A DNA stretch of 22,449 bases from JAIVGV01 sp035295985 (lineage in GTDB: Bacteria; Acidobacteriota; Blastocatellia; Pyrinomonadales; Pyrinomonadaceae): assembly GCA_035295985.1 (NCBI GenBank), contig DATHBT010000234.1, positions 1-22,449 on the forward strand, written 5' to 3'. The notes under the pieces were generated by a model. The model worked only from the letters and a program-made list of their open reading frames with translations. It was not told the DNA's origin and did no database searches. The position numbers and the translations under genes are program-made. Of this stretch, positions 15,954 through 22,449 are shown piece after piece (position 1 is the first letter of the stretch; each line of letters starts with the position of its first letter).

Positions 15954-16053
15954 ATTGCGGATTGCGGATTGCGGATTTGTAAAGATAGGAGGCCGGCTCG
16001 ATCCACACGCCCTCTGCTTCAAATCCGCAATCCGCAATCCGCAATCCGCAATC
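15953..16053. repeat. Heptamer inverted repeat C (ATTGCGG family)
   Basis: The left arm (15953-15978) has three ATTGCGG units. The right arm (16021-16053) has four AATCCGC units. The shared part is a perfect 26-base inverted match, and the right arm is longer by exactly 7 bases. It starts on the last base of the glpX stop codon and ends 3 bases before the DUF2085 start, filling the whole gap. Units are identical to those of repeat B, about 3.5 kb away. Confidence 0.92.
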
Positions 16054-16056
16054 CCG

Positions 16057-16629
16057 ATGCCTCTGCCCGCCACAAGTTATGTCCCGCAGACGGCGACGCC
16101 CGAAGGGTGGCGTAGGCGCGCCGTGCTGGCGTGGCTGATCGCTTCGGGCGTGGCCGCGGCGGGCGTCGGTTTGATTTTCCTCGCGCCGCTGCTGGCGGCG
16201 GGCGGGCACGGCTGGGCCGCGGGCGTCGTCTATCGCGCGTTCACGGGGCTGTGCCACCAGCAGGCCGGGCGTTCGTTCTCGATAGACGGACACGCGCTCG
16301 CCGTCTGCGCGCGCTGCACGGGGATTTACGCGGGCTTCGCCGCGTGCTCGGTGCTCTACCCGCTCGCGCGCGGCCTGCGCAGGACTGACGCCCCGGCGCG
16401 GCGCTGGCTCCTGCTGGCGCTCTTGCCGACGGCCGTCGATTTCGCGCTCGACTTCTCGGGGCTGCTGGCGAACACGCACGCCTCGCGCGCTCTGACCGGC
16501 GCAATCGCGGGCGCGGGCGCTGCCTTCTTCGCCCTGCCCGGCCTCGTCGAACTCGGACAGTCGCTCGGCCGGCGCGACCGCCAGGCGTCTCTCGCCGGCG
16601 GGCCGGACGCGGGCGAGCTGAGCGTTTAG
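16057..16629 (+). CDS. DUF2085 family integral membrane protein
   Basis: 191 residues. The family hallmark is present: a Cys/His motif CHQQAGRSFSIDGHALAVCARCTGIYAGF (CHQQ from about residue 66, CARC at about 82-90). These cysteines and histidines look like a metal or redox site at a membrane face. About four hydrophobic segments are seen (near 17-41, 85-105, 115-135, 145-165). The biochemical role of DUF2085 proteins is unknown. The start is ATG at 16057. The reading frame stays open upstream through heptamer repeat C to about 15955, but that stretch only encodes the period-7 repeat peptide (IADCG, SAIRNPQ) and is rejected. No ribosome binding site precedes 16057, since the repeat occupies that position. 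Confidence 0.8.
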   Translation: MPLPATSYVPQTATPEGWRRRAVLAWLIASGVAAAGVGLIFLAPLLAAGGHGWAAGVVYRAFTGLCHQQAGRSFSIDGHALAVCARCTGIYAGFAACSVLYPLARGLRRTDAPARRWLLLALLPTAVDFALDFSGLLANTHASRALTGAIAGAGAAFFALPGLVELGQSLGRRDRQASLAGGPDAGELSV

Positions 16630-16762
16630 CAAGATTCGCCAACAGGGCGCGGCACGCGCCGCGCGCCGCAATCTCCCGCGCGGCTTCGGACGAACCCGCA
16701 AGGTCGAACCTCGGAACACGAAGCTTTAACGAATCTCTCTCCAGCGAAGGTGTAAAAGAGAC

Positions 16763-17413
16763 ATGGACAACAGAATGAAAGCCGCCGTCGTAGGCGGGGC
16801 CGCGGCCGGCGTCCTCTCGGGGCTGCCCATCATCAGCGGCTGCTGCTTCCTGTGGGGCATCGGCGGCGGCTTCCTCGCCGTCTTCATGTACATGAAGAAC
16901 GCGCCCGTCATGATGACGCCGGGCGACGGCGCGAAGCTGGGCGTGACGGCCGGCGTCGTGGCGGGCGTCGTCAGCCTCGTCCTCGGCCTGCCGTTCCTGC
17001 TGCTCGGCATCGGCAGCGCGGCGATGCAGAACGCCGATCTGGAGCGCGCAGGCATCGGCACCGGGATCATGGCCGCGGGCGGCTTCATCGGCCTCATCAT
17101 CCGCGCCGGCGTGGTGCTCGGCTTCACGGTGCTCGGCGGCGTCATCGGCGCGGCCGTGCTCGGCAAGAACCGGCCCGGCGGAACCGGCGCGCCCCCGCCC
17201 CCGCCACCAACAGACTACGGCACCGGCGGCGGCGGCTACGGCGGAACGGGAACCGGCGGCGGTTACGGCGGCGGCACGACGCCGGGCGGAGGCTACGGGG
17301 GCGGCACGACCGGCACCGGCACGACCGGCACCGGCACCGACTACGGCGGGACGACCGGCGGTGGTACGACTGGCACGGGCGGAACCGGCAGCACCTTCGG
17401 CTCCGGCTCCTAA
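16763..17413 (+). CDS. Membrane protein with a Gly/Thr-rich C-terminal repeat tail, function unknown
   Basis: 216 residues. The first 135 or so form three or more hydrophobic segments rich in Gly and Ala (about 6-45, 58-85, 98-135; AGVVAGVVSLVLGLPFLLLGIG), similar to small permease-like or DUF-type proteins. Next comes a proline run (APPPPPPTDYG), and then about 65 residues of Gly, Thr and Tyr repeats (GGGYGGTGTGGGYGGG, GTGTTGTGTDYGG). The tail is low complexity and probably disordered or adhesive. GAAGG (16746-16750) lies 12 bases before the ATG. The gap upstream (16630-16762) shows only a short GGCGCG/CGCGCC hairpin (16646-16660). A large inverted repeat follows the stop. No function is assigned. 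Confidence 0.7.
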   Translation: MDNRMKAAVVGGAAAGVLSGLPIISGCCFLWGIGGGFLAVFMYMKNAPVMMTPGDGAKLGVTAGVVAGVVSLVLGLPFLLLGIGSAAMQNADLERAGIGTGIMAAGGFIGLIIRAGVVLGFTVLGGVIGAAVLGKNRPGGTGAPPPPPPTDYGTGGGGYGGTGTGGGYGGGTTPGGGYGGGTTGTGTTGTGTDYGGTTGGGTTGTGGTGSTFGSGS

Positions 17414-17425
17414 GAAGGGCGATAG

Positions 17426-17500
17426 GCAAACGTGCGCGCCGCGCGCGAAGCCGTCCGACCGCACGCTTTGCGGCGGTGGCTTCGCGCGCGGCACGTTTGC
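17426..17500. repeat. Long GC-rich inverted repeat
   Basis: GCAAACGT (17426-17433) plus a 15-base arm (17438-17452) pairs perfectly with 17478-17500: 23 base pairs, with one 4-base bulge GCGC (17434-17437) on the left. The 25-base loop can form a smaller CCGC/GCGG stem. No T-tract follows, so it is not a classic terminator. It lies just after the Gly-rich gene and just before the promoter of the glycosyltransferase. Confidence 0.8.
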
Positions 17501-17506
17501 GGGAGT

Positions 17507-17536
17507 TTGTGAGCCGGGCCGCGGTCGGGTTAAAAT
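17507..17536 (+). promoter_or_regulatory. Promoter upstream of the glycosyltransferase leader
   Basis: TTGTGA (17507-17512), 18 bases, TAAAAT (17531-17536). Transcription would start near 17543, just before a terminator-like hairpin. Confidence 0.45.
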
Positions 17537-17550
17537 CCCCGCGCGTCACA

Positions 17551-17592
17551 GGGGCAGTGCGACTCTTGGAAAAGAGTGGCGCTGCCTGTTTT
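17551..17592 (+). terminator. Terminator-like hairpin in the glycosyltransferase leader (attenuator or small RNA end)
   Basis: Stem GGCAGTGC (17553-17560) / GCGCTGCC (17579-17586), one G-G mismatch, then ACTCTT (17562-17567) / AAGAGT (17572-17577) closing a GGAA tetraloop; TGTTTT follows. It lies about 10 bases after the predicted transcription start and about 110 before the glycosyltransferase ATG. Confidence 0.55.
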
Positions 17593-17702
17593 GTGTGGGG
17601 TGTGTTTCGGCCCGCGGGCGCATCTAAGGTCGGGCCGCGCCGCGCGCCGGCCGCGGGCGACGAAGGGCCGGGCTTTCCAGAGGCGGGGAATTTTTAAGCG
17701 CA

Positions 17703-19385
17703 ATGTTCTTACTTCAGACGGCGGAGCAGATCGAGAAGGCCCACAAACTGGCGTGGGCGGAGCAGGCCGCGCGGCACGAGAAGCTGTGGAAGCAGTTCAG
17801 CGATCTTCAGGCCGACTTTATTGACGCCTGGCACTGGCGCACCGAGGGCAACATCAGCGTCCTCTACCAGTTCGACACGTTCGACTGGACTGTCCTAGTC
17901 CTCTACTTCACGATCCTCGGCGTCCTCGCCATCTACGGCGCGTACCGCATCAAGCAGGTCATAGACTTCTGGCGCTACCGCCGCATCCAGCCCAGGCCGA
18001 AGTCGTACTTCGCCGAAGAAGACCTCCCGCTCATCACCGTCCAACTCCCGCTCTTCAACGAGATGTACGTCGTCGAACGCCTGCTCGCGGCGGTCACGGC
18101 AATCGACTACCCGCGCGAACGGCTTGAGATTCAAGTCCTAGACGACTCGACCGACGAGACCGTGCCGCTCGCGCGCGCGACCGTCGAGAAGTACCGGGGC
18201 GAAGGCTTCGACATACACTATATCCACCGCACCGACCGCACGGGCTTCAAGGCCGGCGCGCTTGAAAACGGCACGCGGCAGGCCAGGGGTGAGCTGCTCG
18301 CCATCTTCGACGCCGACTTCGTCCCCAAACCCGACTGCCTCCGCAAGCTCGTCCACTTCTTCACCGACCCCGGCGTCGGCTGCGCGCAGATGCGCTGGTC
18401 GCACATTAACGGCCGCTACAACCTGCTCACACGCTTGCAGACCATCATGCTCGACGGCCACTTCGTCATCGAGCAGACGGTGCGCAACCGCACGGGCGGC
18501 TTCTTCAACTTCAACGGCACGGCCGGCATCTGGCGCCGCCGCGCCATCGAGCTTTCCGGCGGCTGGCAGCACGACACGCTGACCGAAGACACAGACCTCT
18601 CCTTCCGCGCGCAGTTGATGGGCTGGCGCTTCGTCTATCTCCTGGACGAGGACGCGCCGTCGGAAATCCCTGTCGAGATCAACGCCTTCAAGGCGCAGCA
18701 GCGGCGCTGGGCGAAGGGCGTCATGCAGGTCGGGATAAAACTCTACCCGCGCATCTGGCGCGCGCCGCTGCCGCTGCGCGTGCGGCTGGAGATGTTCTTC
18801 CGCCTGACCGGCAACATCAGCTACCCGCTGATGATCGTCGGCAGCTTCCTGCAATTCCCGCTGCTCCTGGTGCGCTACAACCAAGGCTTCTATCACCTGA
18901 TGGTCTTCGACGTGCCGCTCCTGTTCTTCTCGACCGTCTCGGTCGTCCTCTTCTACGGCTCGGCCGTCTGGTATCTGGACGAGAAGGGGAGTCGCAAGTC
19001 GCGCCTGCTGCACCTGCCGCTGGTGATGGCCGTCGGCATCGGCCTCGCCTTCTCGAACGCGCGCGCCGTGCTCGAAGCCCTCTTCGGCGTCAAGAGCGAG
19101 TTCGTCCGCACGCCGAAGTACAAGGTCGAGACCGACACGGACGCGACGTGGAAGGCCAAGAAGTACAAGCGCAAAAAGGGCCTGCTCCCGCTGCTCGAAC
19201 TCTGCTTCTCCGCCTACTTCCTCTGCGCGATGCTCTACGCCCTGCACATGGAGATGTACGGCACGCTCCCGTTCCTCTTCCTCTTCTTCTTCGGCTACGG
19301 CTACATCGGCCTGATGAGCCTGCTGCAAACTTCGAGCGTCAAGCGCCTCGCCCTCTGGCTGCGCCCGGTCGCGGCTGGAAGGTAG
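17703..19385 (+). CDS. Processive family 2 glycosyltransferase, cellulose/mannan synthase-like
   Basis: 560 residues, integral membrane. Seen: an N-terminal charged helix (1-45), one span (about 61-80), a cytosolic GT2 domain and several C-terminal spans (about 375-530). The catalytic set is complete: DDSTDET (D147-D148), DADF (D203, D205), TEDTD (294-298) and QQRRW (332-336), the D,D,D,QxxRW signature of processive synthases. The sugar cannot be read from sequence; the overall layout resembles CslA/CslC-like glucomannan or glucan synthases rather than bacterial BcsA, as no PilZ domain is seen. A polysaccharide product moved through the same protein is likely. No other polysaccharide gene is adjacent. 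The ATG at 17703 has GGGGAA (17685-17690) about 12 bases upstream. A heptamer hairpin begins at the stop codon. Confidence 0.9.
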   Translation: MFLLQTAEQIEKAHKLAWAEQAARHEKLWKQFSDLQADFIDAWHWRTEGNISVLYQFDTFDWTVLVLYFTILGVLAIYGAYRIKQVIDFWRYRRIQPRPKSYFAEEDLPLITVQLPLFNEMYVVERLLAAVTAIDYPRERLEIQVLDDSTDETVPLARATVEKYRGEGFDIHYIHRTDRTGFKAGALENGTRQARGELLAIFDADFVPKPDCLRKLVHFFTDPGVGCAQMRWSHINGRYNLLTRLQTIMLDGHFVIEQTVRNRTGGFFNFNGTAGIWRRRAIELSGGWQHDTLTEDTDLSFRAQLMGWRFVYLLDEDAPSEIPVEINAFKAQQRRWAKGVMQVGIKLYPRIWRAPLPLRVRLEMFFRLTGNISYPLMIVGSFLQFPLLLVRYNQGFYHLMVFDVPLLFFSTVSVVLFYGSAVWYLDEKGSRKSRLLHLPLVMAVGIGLAFSNARAVLEALFGVKSEFVRTPKYKVETDTDATWKAKKYKRKKGLLPLLELCFSAYFLCAMLYALHMEMYGTLPFLFLFFFGYGYIGLMSLLQTSSVKRLALWLRPVAAGR

Positions 19386-19483
19386 AAGGCAGAAGGCAGA
19401 AGGCGGAAGGCAGAAGGCAGTCAGGAGAAGAGCATGGGCGCGCTCTGCCTTGACTGCCTTCTGCCTTCCGCCTTCTGCTTTCT
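19384..19483. repeat. Heptamer inverted repeat D (AGAAGGC family), possibly the glycosyltransferase terminator
   Basis: The left arm has AGAAGGC three times (from 19384), GGAAGGC, AGAAGGC. A 28-base stretch (19396-19423) pairs perfectly with 19451-19478 around a 27-base loop. The left arm carries about two more units (14 bases) outward. The right arm ends in CTTTCTC, so it could terminate transcription. The first unit overlaps the glycosyltransferase stop codon. Confidence 0.9.
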
Positions 19484-19484
19484 C

Positions 19485-19515
19485 TTGACCGCGCCTCGGT
19501 TCCGTCGTTATAGTC
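19485..19515 (+). promoter_or_regulatory. Promoter of the TonB-dependent receptor gene
   Basis: TTGACC (19485-19490) and TATAGT (19510-19515) are 19 bases apart, or 18 if the -10 is read as TTATAG. The -35 directly abuts the right arm of heptamer repeat D. The leader is about 75 bases. Confidence 0.55.
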
Positions 19516-19596
19516 CCGCTTCCAACGAGCGGCCCCGCAAGGCACTTCCGCCGCAGCCCCGGCCCTTCAACCCTGACAGCCGAACGAGAGGAATTT

Positions 19597-22449
19597 ATGT
19601 CCAGACATTTCCCGATGGGCGTCGCCCGCCTGCTTATGCTGTGCGCCGCGTGCGTGCTCATGTCCGTCTCAGCCCTCGCGCAGTCGCAGGCCACGACCGG
19701 CAACATCGAGGGGCGCGTGCTCGACCCCGCAGGCGCGGCCGTGCCCGGCACGAGCGTCACCGCCACCAACCGGGACACAGGCTTCGAGCGGAGCGCCACC
19801 TCAGACGACGACGGCCTCTACCGCCTGACGTTCCTCCCGCCCGGCCTCTACCGCGTCGTCGCCACCCCCTCGCAGGGCTTCAGGCCGGTGACGCTTGAGA
19901 ACGTGCAGGTCACGGTCGGCGGCCGGGCCACGCTCGACATCGGCCTCGGCGTCGCGGCGCAGGACGTGGTCATCGACGTGTTGAGCGAGGGCTCCGTCGT
20001 CGAGACGGCGCGCACGTCCGTCTCGACGACCGTCGGCGAGACGGCCATCCAGAACCTGCCCGTCAGCGGCCGCAACTACCTCGACTTCGCGACGCTCACG
20101 CCCGGCGTCGTGCGCGATCCGACGCGCACGGGCGATCTCTCCGTCGGCGGCCAGAAGGGTACGCTCAACAACCTGCAGGTTGATGGCGTCGATAACAACA
20201 ACACGTTCTTCGGCCAGGCGTTCGGCCGCACGGGCGTGCGCCCGCCTTACCAGTTCTCCGAGGAGTCGGTGCAGGAGTTCCAGGTCAACCAGAACGGGTT
20301 CTCGGCGGAGTTCGGGCGCGCCGGCGGCGCGGTCATCAACGTCGTCACGAAGTCCGGCACGAACGAGTTCCACGGCGGCGCGTTCGAGTTCTTCCGCGAC
20401 GAGTCCTTGAACGCGAACGCCCCGGCGACGAAGGCGGCGCAGGCGCGCGCCGGCCGGCCGAACAACCAGCCGCCCCTGAACATCCACCAGTTCGGCGGGC
20501 GCGTCGGCGGCCCCATCGCCCCGAACCGCGCCTTCTTCTTCGCCACCTACGACGGCCAACGGCGCAAGGTGCCCAACCCGCTCGACGTGGTCAACATCTT
20601 CCGCGCGCCCGCCGCCGCGCAGGCCGCGCTCACCCCCAAGCTCGGCACGTACCCCGTCGATCAGAATCAGGACGTCTTTATGGGCAAGGTCGACTGGCGC
20701 GTGACGGGCAGCAACCAGCTCTCCCTGCGCTTCAACCAGCAGAACTTTACGGGCGTCAACAACGAGAGCACCGGCGCGCTCTCCGTCGAGGAGCACACGG
20801 GCAACAGCCTCGCGCGTACGACGACGTTCTCGGGCACGCTCGCCTCGACCCTGTCGCCGAGCCTCGTCAACGAGTTCCGTTTCCAGCTCGCGCGCGACAA
20901 GGAGCCGGGCCTCGCCAACAGCGAGCAGCCCGAGGCCAGGATCGGCGACGCGGTGACGGGCACGACCACCTCGTTCCTCACCATCGGCCGCAACAACTTC
21001 AGCCCGCGCGAGACCACGATCAAGCGCGCCCAGCTCGTCAACAACGTCCTCTACACGACGGGCAAGCACAACTACAAGACCGGCGTCGATCTCAACTTCG
21101 ACCGCATCCTCAACTTCTTCCCCGGCTTCTTCGGCGGCCAGTACACCTTCAACAACTACACCGACTTCGCCAACAACACGCCGTCCGGCTTCCAGCAGGC
21201 GTTCGCCGGCGCGAACACCTCGGGCGCGACCACCAACCCGAACAGCTCGGAGTTCGCGGCCTACCTCCAGGACGACTGGCGCGTGACGCCCAAGCTCACC
21301 CTCAACCTCGGCGTGCGCTACGACTACCAGTCGCTCGCCGCGCCGCCCGTCCGGAATCCCGACCCGGCGCTCATCAACGCCGGCCTCGACACCTCCTTCC
21401 GCCCCTCGGACAAGAACAACTTCGCGCCGCGCCTCGGCTTCTCCTACGCGCCCGACGAGCGGACGGTCATCCGCGGCGGCTACGGCATCTACTACGGCCG
21501 CACCACCGGGATCATGCTGGGCACCGCCCACTCGCAGAACGGCATCCAGGTCATCAACATCACGCTCACCGCGGCCCAGATCGCGGCCAACAACCTGCGC
21601 TACCCCAACGTGCTCTCGGCCCCGCCCGCGGGGGTGCTGGCCGGCACGCCGTCGCTCTACCTCTTCGAGCGCGACTACGCGCAGCCCTACGTCCAGCAGG
21701 CCCGCCTCGGCTTCGAGCGCGAGGTCTTCGCGAACACGAGCCTTTCGATCACGTACCTCTTTTACCGCGGCGTCCACCTGTCGCGCACGCGCGACGTGAA
21801 CCTGCCCGCGGCCGTGCAGGCCACGGGGGTGGAGCCGAACGGCAACACGTTCACCTTCACGCGCTTCGCCGGCGCGCGCCGCATCCCCACCTACGCCCGA
21901 ATAAACCTCTTCGAGTCGAACGGCAACTCGCGCTACGACGGGGTGGCCGCGCAGCTCACGCGCCGCTTCGCGCGCAACTTCTACCTGCTCGCCTCCTACA
22001 CCTTCTCGCAGGCGCAGGACGACAAGCCCGACCAGACCTCGGTCGTGCCCGGCAACGCGGGCGACGACGCCAAGATCGTCTTCGACCAATCAAACATCCG
22101 GTTGGATTACGGGACGGCCGACGTGGACATCCCGCAGCGCATCGTCATCAGCCCGATCTGGGACTCCGGCCGCTACGAGCGCGGTGACAGCGAGTTCGTG
22201 CGCGCGCTCCTCTCCGACTGGACGCTCTCGGCCATCGCGCAGTTCCAGACCGGCGTCGCCTACTCGGCGACCGTCGGGGCCGATCTGAACAACGACGGCA
22301 ACCGCTTCAACGACCGCCTTCCCAACACGCGCCGCAACGGCTACCGCACGCGCGACTTCTACTCGCTCGACGCGCGCGTCGCCCGCAGCTTCCGCCTCGG
22401 CGAGACCGCGCGGCTGCGCTTCATCGCCGAGGGCTTCAACCTCCTCAAC
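19597..22449 (+). CDS. Oar-like TonB-dependent outer membrane receptor, 3' end outside window
   Basis: The forward strand is open from ATG at 19597 to the window edge: 951 codons, no stop. Seen: a signal peptide (about 1-29, ending SALAQ); a carboxypeptidase-regulatory-like domain (about 34-115; GNIEGRVLDPAGAAVPG, GLYRLTFLPPGLYRV); a plug domain (about 125-260; IQNLPVSGRNYLDF, LQVDGVDNNNTFFG, FSAEFGRAGGAVINVVTKSGTNEFHG); then a large beta-barrel with repeated aromatic strands (AAYLQDDWRVTPKLTLNLGVRYDY, NNFAPRLGFSYAP, RGGYGIYYGR). It ends in VARSFRLGETARLRFIAEGFNLLN, so probably only 40-70 residues are missing. Such Oar-like receptors are abundant in Acidobacteriota; substrates are mostly unknown, with oligosaccharides, peptides and siderophores suggested. 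AGAGGA (19587-19592) gives the start. The neighbouring glycosyltransferase has its own transcript. Confidence 0.93.
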   Translation, partial: MSRHFPMGVARLLMLCAACVLMSVSALAQSQATTGNIEGRVLDPAGAAVPGTSVTATNRDTGFERSATSDDDGLYRLTFLPPGLYRVVATPSQGFRPVTLENVQVTVGGRATLDIGLGVAAQDVVIDVLSEGSVVETARTSVSTTVGETAIQNLPVSGRNYLDFATLTPGVVRDPTRTGDLSVGGQKGTLNNLQVDGVDNNNTFFGQAFGRTGVRPPYQFSEESVQEFQVNQNGFSAEFGRAGGAVINVVTKSGTNEFHGGAFEFFRDESLNANAPATKAAQARAGRPNNQPPLNIHQFGGRVGGPIAPNRAFFFATYDGQRRKVPNPLDVVNIFRAPAAAQAALTPKLGTYPVDQNQDVFMGKVDWRVTGSNQLSLRFNQQNFTGVNNESTGALSVEEHTGNSLARTTTFSGTLASTLSPSLVNEFRFQLARDKEPGLANSEQPEARIGDAVTGTTTSFLTIGRNNFSPRETTIKRAQLVNNVLYTTGKHNYKTGVDLNFDRILNFFPGFFGGQYTFNNYTDFANNTPSGFQQAFAGANTSGATTNPNSSEFAAYLQDDWRVTPKLTLNLGVRYDYQSLAAPPVRNPDPALINAGLDTSFRPSDKNNFAPRLGFSYAPDERTVIRGGYGIYYGRTTGIMLGTAHSQNGIQVINITLTAAQIAANNLRYPNVLSAPPAGVLAGTPSLYLFERDYAQPYVQQARLGFEREVFANTSLSITYLFYRGVHLSRTRDVNLPAAVQATGVEPNGNTFTFTRFAGARRIPTYARINLFESNGNSRYDGVAAQLTRRFARNFYLLASYTFSQAQDDKPDQTSVVPGNAGDDAKIVFDQSNIRLDYGTADVDIPQRIVISPIWDSGRYERGDSEFVRALLSDWTLSAIAQFQTGVAYSATVGADLNNDGNRFNDRLPNTRRNGYRTRDFYSLDARVARSFRLGETARLRFIAEGFNLLN

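Noticed and set aside
7221..19483. CRISPR array or insertion-sequence origin for the heptamer repeats
   Set aside because: Units are 7 bases without spacers, no cas gene or transposase is visible, and no target-site duplication flanks the arms.
19801..22089. Reverse frame of 762 residues opposite the TonB-dependent receptor
   Set aside because: The forward frame has complete receptor domains; the reverse is low-complexity Val/Arg/Glu/Ala antisense.

Overview
This is a GC-rich, gene-dense bacterial window that best fits the Acidobacteriota, class Blastocatellia (inference). The pointers are an Oar-like TonB-dependent receptor with an N-terminal carboxypeptidase-regulatory domain, a PEP-CTERM protein beside a PEGA/PKD protein, a single-chain class II glycyl-tRNA synthetase, and degenerate heptamer repeats between genes. 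No rRNA, tRNA, CRISPR array, transposase or phage gene was seen.

Layout. 1-1116 (minus): type II NADH dehydrogenase, cut by the window edge. 1223-1813: membrane-anchored histidine phosphatase, apparently divergent from it. 1936-4832: rpsO then pnp, separated by 350 bp of structured RNA, with a terminator after each. 5112-6752: two-gene exported-protein operon (PEP-CTERM protein, then PEGA/PKD protein). 6949-7116: 55-residue single-span membrane protein with its own promoter, strong ribosome binding site and terminator. 7376-9325: glycyl-tRNA synthetase coupled to an acidic-tailed protein of unknown function. 9532-10923: CCA-adding enzyme/poly(A) polymerase family protein with an HD domain. 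11107-12342: acyl-CoA dehydrogenase. 12698-13834: lytic-transglycosylase-like exported protein. 13995-14577 (minus): two-gene cassette of an antitoxin-like protein and a retropepsin-like aspartic protease, of visibly lower GC and so probably acquired. 14907-15953: class II fructose-1,6-bisphosphatase (GlpX). 16057-16629: DUF2085 membrane protein. 16763-17413: membrane protein with a Gly/Thr tail. 17703-19385: processive family 2 glycosyltransferase. 19597-22449: Oar-like TonB-dependent receptor, cut by the window edge.

Most of this is housekeeping: translation and RNA metabolism (rpsO, pnp, glycyl-tRNA synthetase, CCA enzyme), central metabolism (NDH-2, acyl-CoA dehydrogenase, GlpX) and envelope functions. 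Genes are mostly single units or pairs, each with a recognisable promoter and terminator. Several promoters share a TTGNNN -35 and a (G)TTANNNT-like -10. In several gaps the T-tract of one gene's terminator runs directly into the -35 of the next promoter.

The most unusual content is between genes. Five gaps carry degenerate tandem heptamers, four of them as facing inverted arms around a central loop. Three unrelated unit sequences are used in those four, always with a 7-base period. In three of the four the arms differ in length by exactly 7 bases. The second item of interest is the antitoxin-like/retropepsin-like pair, which is organised like a toxin-antitoxin operon.
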